Shown in pieces: positions 1-11,248 of a DNA stretch of 64,000 nucleotides. Location of the stretch: the NCBI RefSeq assembly GCF_013620825.1, contig NZ_NJIC01000036.1:1-64000 (forward strand), in the 5' to 3' direction. Every line of letters begins with the position of its first letter. The stretch's first letter is position 1. The stretch comes from Rhodanobacter sp. PCA2. Its GTDB lineage: Bacteria; Pseudomonadota; Gammaproteobacteria; Xanthomonadales; Rhodanobacteraceae. A program made the translations under genes and the position numbers. The notes beneath the pieces are model-generated. The model saw only the letters and a list, made by a program, of their open reading frames with translations. It was not told the origin of the DNA and ran no database searches.

Positions 1-1566
1 GTGCTGGATGCCGCCGACGTGGACGAGGCCATGCGCCAGTCCCTGCTCGCCGAATTCCATGCCGACATCCAGCAACCCTCGCCCGTGCTGGAGCACGACT
101 ACGCGAACGATCCGCGCCTCGAGGCGCTGGTCGAATTGCTCGACGCGCATCCGCAGGACAAGTTCCTGCTGATCTGCCGCAGCCAGGCCAAGGTGCTGGC
201 GCTGGAGGAAGCGCTGCGCACGCGCAGCGGCGCCGGCATCGCGCGCTTCCACGAGGGCCTGGGCATCGTGCAGCGCGACCGCAACGCGGCCTACTTCGCG
301 CAGCCCGACGGTGCGCGCCTGCTGCTGTGCTCGGAAATTGGCTCGGAAGGCCGCAACTTCCAGTTCGCGCACCGGCTGGTGCTGTGGGACCTGCCGCTGG
401 ACCCCGACCTGCTGGAACAGCGCATCGGCCGCCTCGACCGCATCGGCCAGACGCACGACATCAGCATCCACATCCTCGCCGTCGCCGACAGCGCGCAGCA
501 CGTGCTGGCGCGCTGGTACGACGAGGGCGTGGATGCGTTCCGGCTGAGCCCGGCGGACGGCCGCGAACTGCTGCGCCGCTACGGCGACACGCTGGCGCGG
601 CTGGCCGACCAGCATGCGCGCGGCGACGACGGCCGCGACCAGGAACTGGACGTGCTGCTCGCCGAGACGCGCGCCGCCCACGAGCAGATGGCCGAACTGA
701 TCCACGAAGGCCGCGACCACCTGCTGGAACTCGCCGCCAGCCGCGATCCGCACGCCGAGGAACTGGGCCAGGCGTTCCGCCGCGAGGACGAGGACCCGTC
801 GCGCGATGCGTTCGTGCAACGCCTGCTGGAAGCCTACGGCATCCACGCCGAGGAACTGGGCGGCAAGGTGCTGCTGCTCGATCCGCAATACCTCTCCACC
901 GACGCCCTGTCCGGCTTCGCCGAAGGACCGCTGTCGGCCACCTTCAGCCGCGCGGTGGCGCTGGCGCGCGAGGAACTGCCGCTGCTGCGGCTCGACCATC
1001 CGATGATCGCCGGCGCGCTGGACCTCGCGCTGTCCGGCGAACAGGGCAACGCCGCCTTCATGGTGGACGACATGCTGCCGCCGCGCAGCGCGCTGCTGCA
1101 GAGCGTGTTCGTGCTGGAGTGCGTGGCCGACCGCCGGCTCGATGCGGAGCGTTTCCTGCCCGCGCTGCCGATCACCGTCACCGTCGACACGAAGCTCGTC
1201 GAGCGCGAGGACTTCCAGCCCAGCGACACCGCGCTGCGCAAGGCCGCCGACCGCAACATCGAGGTGCCGCGCTACCGCAAGTTCCTCGCCAAGCTGGTAC
1301 CGCCGATGCTGGAGAAGGCCGAGCAGACGGCGCGCAGCCGCGCGCAGGCGATGATCGACGATGCGGTGGCGGCGGCCGGCGCCACACTGGACGCCGAACT
1401 GTCGCGCCTGCAGGCACTGCGCACGGTGAACCCGTCGATCAGTGCGGCGGAAATCGCCACCGTCGCCGCCGAACGCGATGCCCTGCTCGCCGCCCTGCCG
1501 CAGTCGCGGCTGCGGCTGGATGCGGTACGTTTCGTGGTGAGCGCGGATTTCCTGGCGCTGCGCTGA
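1..1566 (+). CDS. rapA: RNA polymerase-associated protein RapA, C-terminal part (5' truncated by window edge)
   Basis: The frame is open from the first base, so the N-terminal Tudor-like and SNF2 ATPase domains lie outside the window. The visible 521 residues begin in the second RecA-like helicase lobe: SEIGSEGRNFQ followed by LVLWDLPLDPDLLEQRIGRLD is the motif V-VI region with its arginine finger. The rest, rich in charged and helical sequence, matches the RapA-specific C-terminal domain. RapA is a Swi2/Snf2-type ATPase that binds RNA polymerase and helps recycle it after transcription. The gene ends with TGA at 1564-1566 and is followed by an intergenic repeat cluster. Identity is strong from the helicase motifs and the long RapA-type tail; a different SNF2 protein is unlikely. 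Confidence 0.9.
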   Translation: MLDAADVDEAMRQSLLAEFHADIQQPSPVLEHDYANDPRLEALVELLDAHPQDKFLLICRSQAKVLALEEALRTRSGAGIARFHEGLGIVQRDRNAAYFAQPDGARLLLCSEIGSEGRNFQFAHRLVLWDLPLDPDLLEQRIGRLDRIGQTHDISIHILAVADSAQHVLARWYDEGVDAFRLSPADGRELLRRYGDTLARLADQHARGDDGRDQELDVLLAETRAAHEQMAELIHEGRDHLLELAASRDPHAEELGQAFRREDEDPSRDAFVQRLLEAYGIHAEELGGKVLLLDPQYLSTDALSGFAEGPLSATFSRAVALAREELPLLRLDHPMIAGALDLALSGEQGNAAFMVDDMLPPRSALLQSVFVLECVADRRLDAERFLPALPITVTVDTKLVEREDFQPSDTALRKAADRNIEVPRYRKFLAKLVPPMLEKAEQTARSRAQAMIDDAVAAAGATLDAELSRLQALRTVNPSISAAEIATVAAERDALLAALPQSRLRLDAVRFVVSADFLALR

Positions 1567-1590
1567 CCGCGGAACCTCATCGCTGCTGAT

Positions 1591-1709
1591 TCGTCATCCC
1601 GGCACACTGGTGCTCGTCACCCCGGCGCACTTGTCGCTCGTCACCACGGCGCACTTGTCGCTCATCACCCCGGAGCACTTGTCGCTCGTCATCCCGGCGC
1701 AGGCCGGGA
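1591..1709. repeat. Five-copy 24-bp tandem repeat
   Basis: Copies start at 1591, 1614, 1638, 1662 and 1686 with a period of 23-24 bases. The core reads TCGTCACCCCGGCGCAC followed by TTGTCGC. The last copy runs directly into the palindromic dispersed element that follows, whose first bases (TCGTCATCCCGGCGCA) resemble the tandem unit. The array therefore looks like a local expansion of the left half of that element. No spacers, so it is not CRISPR. Confidence 0.8.
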
Positions 1710-1862
1710 TCCAGTGACTTCACAACCCCTCATTCCGGCGAACGCCGGAATCCAGTGACGCTACAAGCTCGTCATTCCGGCGCAAGCCGGAATCCAGCGA
1801 CTACGACGCCCATACAGACGCCGCGGCTGCTGGACCCCGGCCTGCGCCGGGATGACGGGCAT
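1686..1862. repeat. Cluster of palindromic GTCATTCCGGCG...GCCGGAATCCAG elements
   Basis: At least three head-to-tail copies (about 1686-1717, 1731-1755, 1769-1799) share the form GTCATYCCGGCG-n-CGCCGGRATCCAG. Each can fold on its CCGGCG/CGCCGG arms. A further copy in opposite orientation lies at about 1826-1860 (GGACCCCGGCCTGCGCCGGG then ATGACGGG). This is a type of dispersed extragenic element frequent in proteobacterial genomes. It fills the space between convergent rapA and fghA and may act as a bidirectional transcription barrier, which is inference. Confidence 0.75.
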
Positions 1863-1882
1863 AGGATGACGGGCAATATCAG

Positions 1883-2719
1883 TCAGCCCTTCATCGCCCG
1901 CGCATGCCAGGCGATGTGCTCGCCGATGAAGCTCGCGATGAAGTAGTAGCTGTGGTCGTAGCCGGGATGCAGGCGCAGGGTCAGCGGATGGTTCACCGCT
2001 GCGCACGCCTCGCGCAGCAGTTCCGGCCTGAGTTGCGTGGCGAGGAATTCGTCGGCCTCGCCCTGATCCACCAGCAGCGGCAGGCGTTCGCTCGCGGTCT
2101 TCAGCAGTTCCACGGCGTCGTACTGCGCCCAGCGCGAACGGTCCGGTCCGAGGTACGCGGCAAACGCCTTCTCGCCCCACGGCACCTGCGCCGGCGCCAC
2201 GATGGGCGCGAACGCCGACACGCTGCGGTAGCGCCCCGGGTTGCGCAGCGCGATGGTCAACGCGCCGTGGCCGCCCATCGAGTGCCCGCTGATGCCGCGC
2301 ACGCCATTGGTCGGGAACGAAGCCTCGACCAGCGCGGGCAACTCCTGCGCCACGTAGTCGTGCATGCGGTAGTGCGTGGTCCAGGGCTGCTCGGTGGCGT
2401 TGAGGTAGAAGCCCGCGCCCTGGCCGAGGTCGTAGGCCGGGTCGTCCGCCACGCCTTCGCCACGCGGGCTGGTGTCCGGCGCCACCACGATCACGCCATG
2501 CTCGGCCGCGTAACGCTGCGCGCCGGCCTTGGCGATGAAGTTCTGCTCGGTGCATGTGAGGCCCGACAGCCAGTACAGCACCGGCAGCCGTTCCTTCTCC
2601 GCCTGCGGCGGCAGGTAGACGGCGACGTTCATCGCGCAGCCCAGCACGGCCGAGTCGTGCCGGTAGACGTCCTGCCAGCCGCCGAAGCAGGCGCGGTGTT
2701 CGATGCGTTCGAGGTTCAC
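1883..2719 (-). CDS. fghA: S-formylglutathione hydrolase
   Basis: Alpha/beta-hydrolase of the esterase D family that hydrolyses S-formylglutathione to formate and glutathione, the last step of glutathione-dependent formaldehyde detoxification. The nucleophile elbow GHSMGGHGALT, the family N-terminus NLERIEHRACFGGWQ and the late GYDHSYYF histidine segment are all present. I chose the GTG start at 2719: GGAG lies seven bases upstream, and it gives 278 residues, the usual family length. The longer open frame to 2797 runs into a palindromic repeat and adds residues not typical of the family. It is the third gene of the frmR-adhC-fghA set. Confidence 0.93.
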   Translation of the reverse strand: MNLERIEHRACFGGWQDVYRHDSAVLGCAMNVAVYLPPQAEKERLPVLYWLSGLTCTEQNFIAKAGAQRYAAEHGVIVVAPDTSPRGEGVADDPAYDLGQGAGFYLNATEQPWTTHYRMHDYVAQELPALVEASFPTNGVRGISGHSMGGHGALTIALRNPGRYRSVSAFAPIVAPAQVPWGEKAFAAYLGPDRSRWAQYDAVELLKTASERLPLLVDQGEADEFLATQLRPELLREACAAVNHPLTLRLHPGYDHSYYFIASFIGEHIAWHARAMKG

Positions 2720-2739
2720 GTGGGATCTCCTTGGCTTTT

Positions 2740-2846
2740 CCTTCTCCCCTTGGGAGAAGGTGCCCGAAGGGCGGATGAGGGTACGGGCGAAGCACAACGC
2801 TTCGCCCGTACCCTCCCCCTACCCCTCTCCCGAAGGGAGAGGGGCT
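2740..2846. repeat. Palindromic repeat between adhC and fghA
   Basis: Contains TTCTCCCCTTGGGAGAA (about 2743-2759), an inverted pair around 2785-2815 (GGGTACGGGCGAAGC and GCTTCGCCCGTACCC) and CCCCTCTCCCGAAGGGAGAGGGG near 2823-2845. Related CTCTCCCC palindromes recur at 8423-8546. The element sits inside an operon, so it could form strong RNA stem-loops between the two cistrons and affect their relative expression (inference). Confidence 0.7.
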
Positions 2847-2852
2847 TGCAGG

Positions 2853-4281
<1,429 letters not shown>

Positions 4282-4294
4282 GGACGTTCGCCTT

Positions 4295-4314
4295 GTATAC
4301 CCCGGGGGAGTATA
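4295..4314 (-). promoter_or_regulatory. Probable FrmR operator / promoter region
   Basis: GTATACCCCGGGGGAGTATA is an imperfect inverted repeat with TATAC(T)CCCC half-sites, centred about 23 bases upstream of the frmR ATG. CsoR/FrmR-type repressors bind GC-tract palindromes flanked by TATA-like arms, which this resembles closely. TATACT on the minus strand (4314-4309) could be the -10 box, so a bound repressor would block RNA polymerase. I see no convincing -35. Confidence 0.75.
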
Positions 4315-4369
4315 GGCCAATCCGTCGCCGGAATCATGCTGCGTCCGGGCAGGCGAAAGGATGCGCATG

Positions 4370-4395
4370 AAAAAACGCACGGCCTGCGCCGTGCG
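4370..4395 (-). terminator. Rho-independent terminator of the amino acid permease gene
   Basis: On the minus strand an 8-bp GC-rich stem (CGCACGGC / GCCGTGCG, loop of four) is followed by six T. It starts 34 bases after the permease stop codon and separates that transcript from the frmR operon further along the same strand. Confidence 0.85.
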
Positions 4396-4428
4396 CTTCG
4401 GAGAAGCAGCGCCGAACCCGCGACGGAA

Positions 4429-5796
4429 TCAGGCGGCGTCCGAAGCAGCCGCCTGCCGCATGCGCCGCTCGATGCCGAACGCGTAATAGGCCACGGTGAG
4501 CAGCGCGATCCACGCCACGCCCACGTAGATCGCCACGCGGGTATCCGGACTGTAGGCCAGCATCACCCACACGAAAGCGAGGAAGGCGAGGCACAGCACG
4601 CTGGACAGCGGCCACACGCGCAGCCGGAACGCCAGCGGCTGCGCCTGGCGGCGGCGGAAGCTCCAGTGCGCCACCAGCACCATGCCCCAGGTCCACACCG
4701 TGTTGAACGCGAGGATGGACATCATCATGCCGAAGATGCGGCCCGGCACCAGGTAGTTCATCAGCACGCCGAACAGCAGGAAGGCCATGGTCACCAGCAC
4801 GCCGCGCACCGGCACGCCGTGCACGCTGGTCTTGCCCATCGCCGCGGGCGCCTGCCCCTTGCCGGCCAGGCTGTGCAGCATGCGGCTGCCGCTGAAGGTG
4901 GTGGAGTTGAAGCTGGACAACGCCGCGGTGATCACCACGAAATTGATCAGCCCCGCCGCGCCGGGGATGCCCAGCCGCGCGAAGGTGGTGACGAACGGGC
5001 TGCTGTTCGCGTCCAGCTCGTTCCACGGGTAGATCGCCATGATCACGAACAGCGAGCCGATGTAGAAGATCAGGATGCGCCAGATCACCGAGTTCACCGC
5101 GCGCGGGATGGTGCGCTCCGGCTGCGCGGCCTCCGCCGCCGCCATGCCGATGGTCTCGATGCCGCCGAAGGAGAACACCAGCACCGGCAAGGCCAGCACC
5201 ATGCCGGTGACGCCGTGCGGGAACCAGCCGCCATGCGTCCACAGGTTGGCCAGGCCCACCGGCTTGCCGCCGTTGCCCCAGCCCAGCCAGATCATCGCGA
5301 AGCCGCCGAGGATCATCGCCACCACGGTGAGCACCTTGATCAGCGAGAACCAGAACTCCAGCTCGCCGTACACCTTCACCGCCAGCAGGTTCAGGCCGCC
5401 GATCATCGCGACGCTGGCGAACGCCCAGATCCATTGCGGCGAGTCGGGGAACCACGCCTTCATGTAGATGCCCACCGCCGTGCTCTCGGCGATGCCCACG
5501 CCCATCATCAGGATCCAGTAGTTCCAGCCGGTGAGGTAGCCGGCGAACGGACCGAGGTACTTGTGCGCATAGGCGCCGAAGGAACCGGCGACGGGCTCGT
5601 GCGCCGCCATCTCGCCCAGCGCGCGCATGATGATGAAGATCATCGCGCCGCCGAACATGTAGGCGAACAGCACCGAGGGGCCGGCCAGCTTGATCGTGCT
5701 GGCCGAGCCGAGGAACAGCCCGGCGCCGATGCACATGCCCAGCGCCATGAAGGTGATGTGGCGCGGCGTGAGGCGGCGCTGCAGGTCTTGGCTCAT
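4429..5796 (-). CDS. Amino acid permease, APC superfamily (AAT type)
   Basis: A 455-residue inner-membrane proton-coupled amino acid transporter with about twelve hydrophobic helices. The first helix carries GMCIGAGLFLGS, the unwound glycine segment typical of APC carriers. FSFGGIETIGMAAAEAAQPERTIPRA matches the helix 6 region of the AAT subfamily (AnsP, ProY, CycA). Substrate cannot be assigned from sequence alone; proline, histidine or small neutral amino acids are possible. ATG at 5796. The gene lies 18 bases after the rhomboid gene, so the two may be cotranscribed, and it ends before a clear terminator. Confidence 0.88.
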   Translation of the reverse strand: MSQDLQRRLTPRHITFMALGMCIGAGLFLGSASTIKLAGPSVLFAYMFGGAMIFIIMRALGEMAAHEPVAGSFGAYAHKYLGPFAGYLTGWNYWILMMGVGIAESTAVGIYMKAWFPDSPQWIWAFASVAMIGGLNLLAVKVYGELEFWFSLIKVLTVVAMILGGFAMIWLGWGNGGKPVGLANLWTHGGWFPHGVTGMVLALPVLVFSFGGIETIGMAAAEAAQPERTIPRAVNSVIWRILIFYIGSLFVIMAIYPWNELDANSSPFVTTFARLGIPGAAGLINFVVITAALSSFNSTTFSGSRMLHSLAGKGQAPAAMGKTSVHGVPVRGVLVTMAFLLFGVLMNYLVPGRIFGMMMSILAFNTVWTWGMVLVAHWSFRRRQAQPLAFRLRVWPLSSVLCLAFLAFVWVMLAYSPDTRVAIYVGVAWIALLTVAYYAFGIERRMRQAAASDAA

Positions 5797-5814
5797 GGTT
5801 TCCCCGGTGGACGG

Positions 5815-6477
5815 TCAGCGCAGCAGTTGGCGCTTCGGCTTCAGCGGCAGGCGGCCGCGCCAGTACTGGATCATGACATAGCCGCCCACCATGCCGCCGA
5901 GATGCGCGAAATGCGCCACCCCGGCCTGGGTGCCGGTGACGCCCAGCACCAGTTCCACCGCCGCGTAGCCGATCACGAACAGCCACGCCGGCATCGGTAT
6001 CGGCAGGAAGATCAGGAAGATCTTCTCCCTCGGGTACAGCATGCCGAACGCGAGCAGCAGGCCGAACAGCGCGCCCGAGGCGCCCACGGTGGGAACGAAG
6101 GCGTGGGTGAAGTACTTCACCACCAGCAGCTGCGCCACGCCCGCCACGATCGCGCAGACGAAGTAGTACAGCGCGTAGTTGCGCGCGCCGAACGTGCGCT
6201 CGATCACCCCGCCGAACATGTACAGGCCGAACATGTTGAACAGGATGTGCTGGTAGCCGCCGTGCATGAACGCGTAGGTGACGAGCTGCCACGGCCGGAA
6301 GCCCACCGTGAGCACCTGGCCGCCCTGCACCTGGCCCACCACGTCCGGCCCCAGCGGCCACAGCGCGAAATGCTGCGACAAGGCCAGCGTGGTCTGGTCA
6401 TGCAGCAGCAGTTGCAGCGCGAACACCAGCACGTTGGCGATCAGCAGGTAGCGGGTGACCGGGGGGAGATTCGGCAT
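5815..6477 (-). CDS. Rhomboid family intramembrane serine protease
   Basis: A 220-residue membrane protein with six predicted helices. The catalytic serine sits in GASGALFGLL (Ser134) and the partner histidine in HLGGMVGG (His192). The MHGGYQHILFNMFGLYMFG segment is the conserved helix 2 stretch, and ERTFGARNY matches the family loop. Rhomboids cut transmembrane substrates within the bilayer; the substrate here is unknown. I took ATG 6477 (MPNLPPVTRYLL) over the upstream extension to 6549, which overlaps poor sequence. The next gene downstream is the amino acid permease. Confidence 0.92.
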   Translation of the reverse strand: MPNLPPVTRYLLIANVLVFALQLLLHDQTTLALSQHFALWPLGPDVVGQVQGGQVLTVGFRPWQLVTYAFMHGGYQHILFNMFGLYMFGGVIERTFGARNYALYYFVCAIVAGVAQLLVVKYFTHAFVPTVGASGALFGLLLAFGMLYPREKIFLIFLPIPMPAWLFVIGYAAVELVLGVTGTQAGVAHFAHLGGMVGGYVMIQYWRGRLPLKPKRQLLR

Positions 6478-6575
6478 GAAGGATTCCGGCGATGCCTGCG
6501 CGGCAAGGACAAGGCGACTAGCGTAGCGGTTGCGGCAGGGAGTGACCACGGGCCACCGGCAGGAACCGCGCCTGC

Positions 6576-6600
6576 GAAAAGGCCGCCCGTGGGCGGCCTT
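6576..6600 (-). terminator. Rho-independent terminator of the NlpC/P60 gene
   Basis: A 10-bp perfect stem AAGGCCGCCC / GGGCGGCCTT with a two-base loop. On the minus strand it runs into TTTTC. It starts 24 bases past the stop codon of the C40 peptidase gene. Confidence 0.8.
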
Positions 6601-6624
6601 GGTCGTGCGTGCGGACGGGCCCGA

Positions 6625-7479
6625 TCAGCCGTTGTGCGCCAGCGCCAGCATGCCATCGGGGCGCTTGGCGCCGACGAAATGGCGTGCCCAGTAGGCCTCT
6701 TCCAGGCTGGAGATCTGCACCGACTTGCCGTACGTCGGCGCGTGGATGAAGCGACCGTTGGAGATGTAGATGCCCACGTGGCTGACGCGATGGCGGCGAC
6801 CGCCGGTGTGGAAGAACACCAGGTCGCCCGGCTTCATGTCCGCGCGCTTCACCTTCAGGCCGGCGAGGAACTGCGAGGCCGAGTTGGCGGGCAGCTGCAC
6901 GCCGATCGCATGGGCGAACACGTAGCGCACGAAGCCGCTGCAATCGAAGCCGGTGGACGGGCTGCTGCCGCCGCGCACGTAGCGCACGTCGCGCAGGTTC
7001 ATCGCCAGCGCGACCAGCGCCCTGCGCAGGTCGGTGACGGTGTCGACATCGCTGTCGATCGGGTCGGCCGCCGGCTTGGCCGCCGTGGCCACGGCCGGCG
7101 CGAGAAGAACGCTGTGCCTGATGCCGAAGGCCGGCACCGGGGCGGCGCCGAAGCCTGCCAGGCCGGGCGAGGCCAGCGTAGGCATCGGGCTGAGGGCGGG
7201 CAGCGGGTTCAGGGCCAGCGGGGAAGCGAGGGTGCCGCCGGTAACCAGCGAGTAGTGGCTGTCGGCGGCGGTGCTGGCGACGGCGCGGGACTGCGGATGG
7301 GCGGACTTGCCGTGGCGCGAATGGTGGACGGTGTGGTGCGTCTGCGCGTGGCGGTGCTGGACGTGCTTCTTCTGGGCCGGGTGGCTTTTCTGGGTCTGGT
7401 GCGTGGTGGCAAAGGCGGGGGGGGCCAGCAGCAACATCGAAACAATTGCGGCAACACCGGTCAGTCGCTGGATTGGCAT
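6625..7479 (-). CDS. Exported NlpC/P60 (C40) peptidoglycan endopeptidase
   Basis: A 284-residue protein with a Sec signal peptide (helix VAAIVSMLLLAPPAFA, cleavage after about residue 25). A histidine-rich, low-complexity linker (residues about 27-65) follows, then a C-terminal NlpC/P60 domain. Catalytic residues are visible as Cys180 (GFDCSGFVRY), His234 (SHVGIYI) and His246 (FIHAP). Such enzymes cleave D-Glu-mDAP type bonds in cell-wall peptides, often during growth or division. ATG 7479 is preferred because it puts the hydrophobic core at the right distance; a GTG at 7500 is an alternative. The His-rich linker could bind metal, but that is speculation. A terminator follows. Confidence 0.9.
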   Translation of the reverse strand: MPIQRLTGVAAIVSMLLLAPPAFATTHQTQKSHPAQKKHVQHRHAQTHHTVHHSRHGKSAHPQSRAVASTAADSHYSLVTGGTLASPLALNPLPALSPMPTLASPGLAGFGAAPVPAFGIRHSVLLAPAVATAAKPAADPIDSDVDTVTDLRRALVALAMNLRDVRYVRGGSSPSTGFDCSGFVRYVFAHAIGVQLPANSASQFLAGLKVKRADMKPGDLVFFHTGGRRHRVSHVGIYISNGRFIHAPTYGKSVQISSLEEAYWARHFVGAKRPDGMLALAHNG

Positions 7480-7709
7480 CAGACAAAACCCCCAAACCAC
7501 TTATTCATGTGTCGCTTGCAAGGCAGGCGACGTGAGTAAGGGGTGAACTTACCAAGATGATTCCCGGGGGTTGTTGGATCGAGGTTAACTGAACTCTGTC
7601 GTTCGTAAACGCCGGTACTCCGATCACATTCCGGGGAACAGCAGATTTTTCCGAAACTTGCCGTCATGTTCCCGCCGGCCGGCCGGGAAAATGCCGGGTT
7701 TCCAGTCCG

Positions 7710-8414
7710 TTACAGGCCGCCCGGCGCCGGGCGGCGCCCGAAGATCGCCGTACCGATGCGTACTTCGGTGGCGCCCTCGGCGATCGCCAGCGGGAAATCG
7801 CCGCTCATGCCCATGGAGAGCTGCGGCAATATGTGCCCCCGCGCCTGGGCCGCATCGCGCAGCTCGCGCAACTGGCGGAAACAGGCACGGACGTGCTCCG
7901 CGTCGTCCGATTGGACCGCCAAGGTCATCAGGCCGCGCACGCGCAGCGTGTCGTAGCGCGCCAGATCGTCCAGGAAGCCAGGCAGGTCGGCGGCCGGCAG
8001 GCCGGATTTGCTCTCTTCCGCCGAGGTTTTCACCTGCACCAGCACGTCGATGGCGCGGCCTTCGAGCTGCAGGCGCCGGTGCAGCGCCTCCGCCAGTTCG
8101 GGGCGGTCCAGCGACTGCACCTCGCTGGCCAGCCGCGCCACGTCCCTGGCCTTGTTGGTCTGCAGGTGGCCGATCACCACCCAGGCGATGCCGCAGTCGG
8201 CCAGCGGGCCGGCCTTGTCGCGGATCTCCTGCACCTTGTTCTCGCCGAAGCGGCGCAGGCCCAGCGCCACCGCCTCGCGCACCACGTCGGCGCCAAAGGT
8301 CTTGCTGACCGGCAGGATCGAGACCTCGGCCGGATCGCGCCCGGCGGCGCGGCAGGCCTCGTCCACGCGGTGGCGGATGTCGGCCCAGTTGGCGGCGAGG
8401 TAGGTGTGATCCAT
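7710..8414 (-). CDS. YggS family pyridoxal phosphate homeostasis protein
   Basis: A 234-residue single-domain PLP carrier with the fold of the alanine racemase N-terminal barrel. The PLP lysine is Lys38 in PVSKTFG. Other family marks are RFGENKVQEI, WVVIGHLQTNK, VNTS-like VQVKTSAEESKSG and LSMGMSGDFPLAI, plus VRIGTAIFG at the end. Members buffer free PLP and affect amino acid metabolism and have no known enzymatic turnover. In many proteobacteria the gene lies next to pilT or proC; that neighbourhood is not seen here. About 230 bases without a recognisable feature separate it from the C40 gene downstream. Confidence 0.95.
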   Translation of the reverse strand: MDHTYLAANWADIRHRVDEACRAAGRDPAEVSILPVSKTFGADVVREAVALGLRRFGENKVQEIRDKAGPLADCGIAWVVIGHLQTNKARDVARLASEVQSLDRPELAEALHRRLQLEGRAIDVLVQVKTSAEESKSGLPAADLPGFLDDLARYDTLRVRGLMTLAVQSDDAEHVRACFRQLRELRDAAQARGHILPQLSMGMSGDFPLAIAEGATEVRIGTAIFGRRPAPGGL

Positions 8415-8422
8415 GTTTTCAA

Positions 8423-8546
8423 CCTCCTCTCCCCTGGGGGGAGAGGATTGAGGTGAAGGGTGGGGCTCGCGGAAAAGCCAGCTATATCAAACAACTTCGC
8501 CAGCCCGCCCCTCACCCCGGCCCTCTCCCCGGAGGGGAGAGGGGGG
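8423..8546. repeat. Paired CTCTCCCC palindromes
   Basis: Two palindromes, CCTCTCCCCTGGGGGGAGAGG at about 8428-8448 (21 bases including bulge) and CCCTCTCCCCGGAGGGGAGA at about 8521-8540, bracket some 70 bases that include TCACCCCGGCC-like and AGGTGAAGGGTGGGG-like halves. Same family as the element at 2740-2846. It lies between the M20 peptidase gene and yggS on the same strand. Confidence 0.65.
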
Positions 8547-8554
8547 AAGTCGTG

Positions 8555-9985
<1,431 letters not shown>

Positions 9986-10094
9986 CGGTGACTCCGGGCA
10001 GGGAAAAACGGGATTCTAGCAAGCCGCCGCCACCGGCCGATCCCGCGTCCCGCGACAGGGACTACACTGGCGCCCCGTTTCGCCCGGCTACGCC

Positions 10095-10559
10095 ATGATC
10101 CTGCCGCGTTACCACATCGCCCCGTCCCGCATCCCGGGGGCCGGCAAGGGCTTGTTCCTGGACGAAACCGTGGCGGCGGGCCGCATCATCAGCGCACCCG
10201 ACGCGATCGACCGCACGTTCCGCGAGGCCGAATTCGCCGAACCGGAACTTGGAAAGCTGAAATACGCCAGCGCGCGCTGGTTCGAGGACCGCTACACGGT
10301 CTCGCCCGACTGGCCGGACGAGTGCTACATCAACCACAGCTTCACGCCCAACGGCCTGTGGCACCTGGGCTTCGTGTTCGCCACCGCCGAACTGCCCCCG
10401 GGCAGCGAGATCACGGTGGATTACCGGCACCTGCTGCCGCCCGGCGAGGCCGAGGATTTTGCGGATGCGGCCACTGGTGAGACAATCGTCGGCTTGTCCT
10501 GGACCGAAAGCCTCGCTTCGAGCACCCGTGCCCTCGCTGTCCTGCTCAATGGCACGTGA
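10095..10559 (+). CDS. SET domain-containing protein
   Basis: A 154-residue protein that is essentially one small SET domain. SRIPGAGKGLFLDETVAAGRII is the N-terminal SET motif (quoted in part: GAGKGLF). INHSFTPN (residues 79-86) is the NHS pseudoknot motif that binds S-adenosylmethionine, and GSEITVDY (103-110) holds the catalytic tyrosine. SET proteins methylate lysines. In bacteria some modify their own proteins or host histones, but nothing here reveals the target, and there is no export signal. ATG 10095 follows a divergent promoter gap shared with the M20 gene. The next gene is a GNAT acetyltransferase 18 bases on, so two protein-modifying enzymes may be cotranscribed. Confidence 0.85.
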   Translation: MILPRYHIAPSRIPGAGKGLFLDETVAAGRIISAPDAIDRTFREAEFAEPELGKLKYASARWFEDRYTVSPDWPDECYINHSFTPNGLWHLGFVFATAELPPGSEITVDYRHLLPPGEAEDFADAATGETIVGLSWTESLASSTRALAVLLNGT

Positions 10560-10577
10560 CCTGCCTGCTGATTCCGC

Positions 10578-11120
10578 ATGATCGACATTCCCGTAATCGA
10601 GACGGCGCGCCTGCGCCTCACCGCGCTCACCGAGCGCCACTTCAACGACTACGCCGCGATGCTGGCCGACCCGGACAGCACCCGCTTCGTGGGCGACGGC
10701 CAGCCGCTGGACCGCACCAACGCCTGGCGCTCGCTGGCGATGCTGCTGGGCCACTGGCAGCTGCGCGGCTGCGGCATGTGGGCGCTGGAGCTGAAGGACG
10801 GCGGCAAGTTCGTCGGCCGCGCCGGCCTGATGTACCCCGAGGGCTGGCCCGACCTGGAACTGGGCTGGATGCTGAAGCCCGAACACCGCCACCACGGCTA
10901 CGCCACCGAAGCCGGCACCGCGGTGCTGGACTTCGCCTGGAACCAGCTGCATGCGCTGCGGGTGATCAGCCTGGTGCGCGTGGGCAACGAGGCCTCCGAC
11001 CGCGTGGCCGAACGCCTCGGCGGCGAGCATATCGACGACATGGATTTCTACGGCAGCGACACCCACGTGTTCGCCTACTACCCGCCGCATCGGGAAAGCC
11101 GCCGCGCCGCCTGCGGCTGA
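10578..11120 (+). CDS. GNAT family N-acetyltransferase (RimJ/RimL type)
   Basis: A 180-residue acetyltransferase. It begins with [19 protein letters not shown], the classic RimJ/RimL start. [19 protein letters not shown] is the acetyl-CoA pyrophosphate-binding loop, and [19 protein letters not shown] is the typical C-terminal segment. Such enzymes acetylate protein N-termini or small molecules; the substrate is unknown. ATG 10578 overlaps nothing and follows the SET gene by 18 bases. Confidence 0.9.
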   Translation: MIDIPVIETARLRLTALTERHFNDYAAMLADPDSTRFVGDGQPLDRTNAWRSLAMLLGHWQLRGCGMWALELKDGGKFVGRAGLMYPEGWPDLELGWMLKPEHRHHGYATEAGTAVLDFAWNQLHALRVISLVRVGNEASDRVAERLGGEHIDDMDFYGSDTHVFAYYPPHRESRRAACG

Positions 11121-11248
11121 GCCGTCGCCGGGGCGTGCCACGGCCCCCGGCCTGCGCCGGCCGGGCGGGCTCCCCCGCTAAGCTGGCGGACGGGTGGCGC
11201 ATGGCAAGCTGTGCCTCCCGGCCGCACCGTCCAAGGAATCCGAACCGC

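Noticed and set aside
1591-1709. CRISPR array
   Set aside because: Units of 24 bases abut without unique spacers, and no cas genes are nearby.
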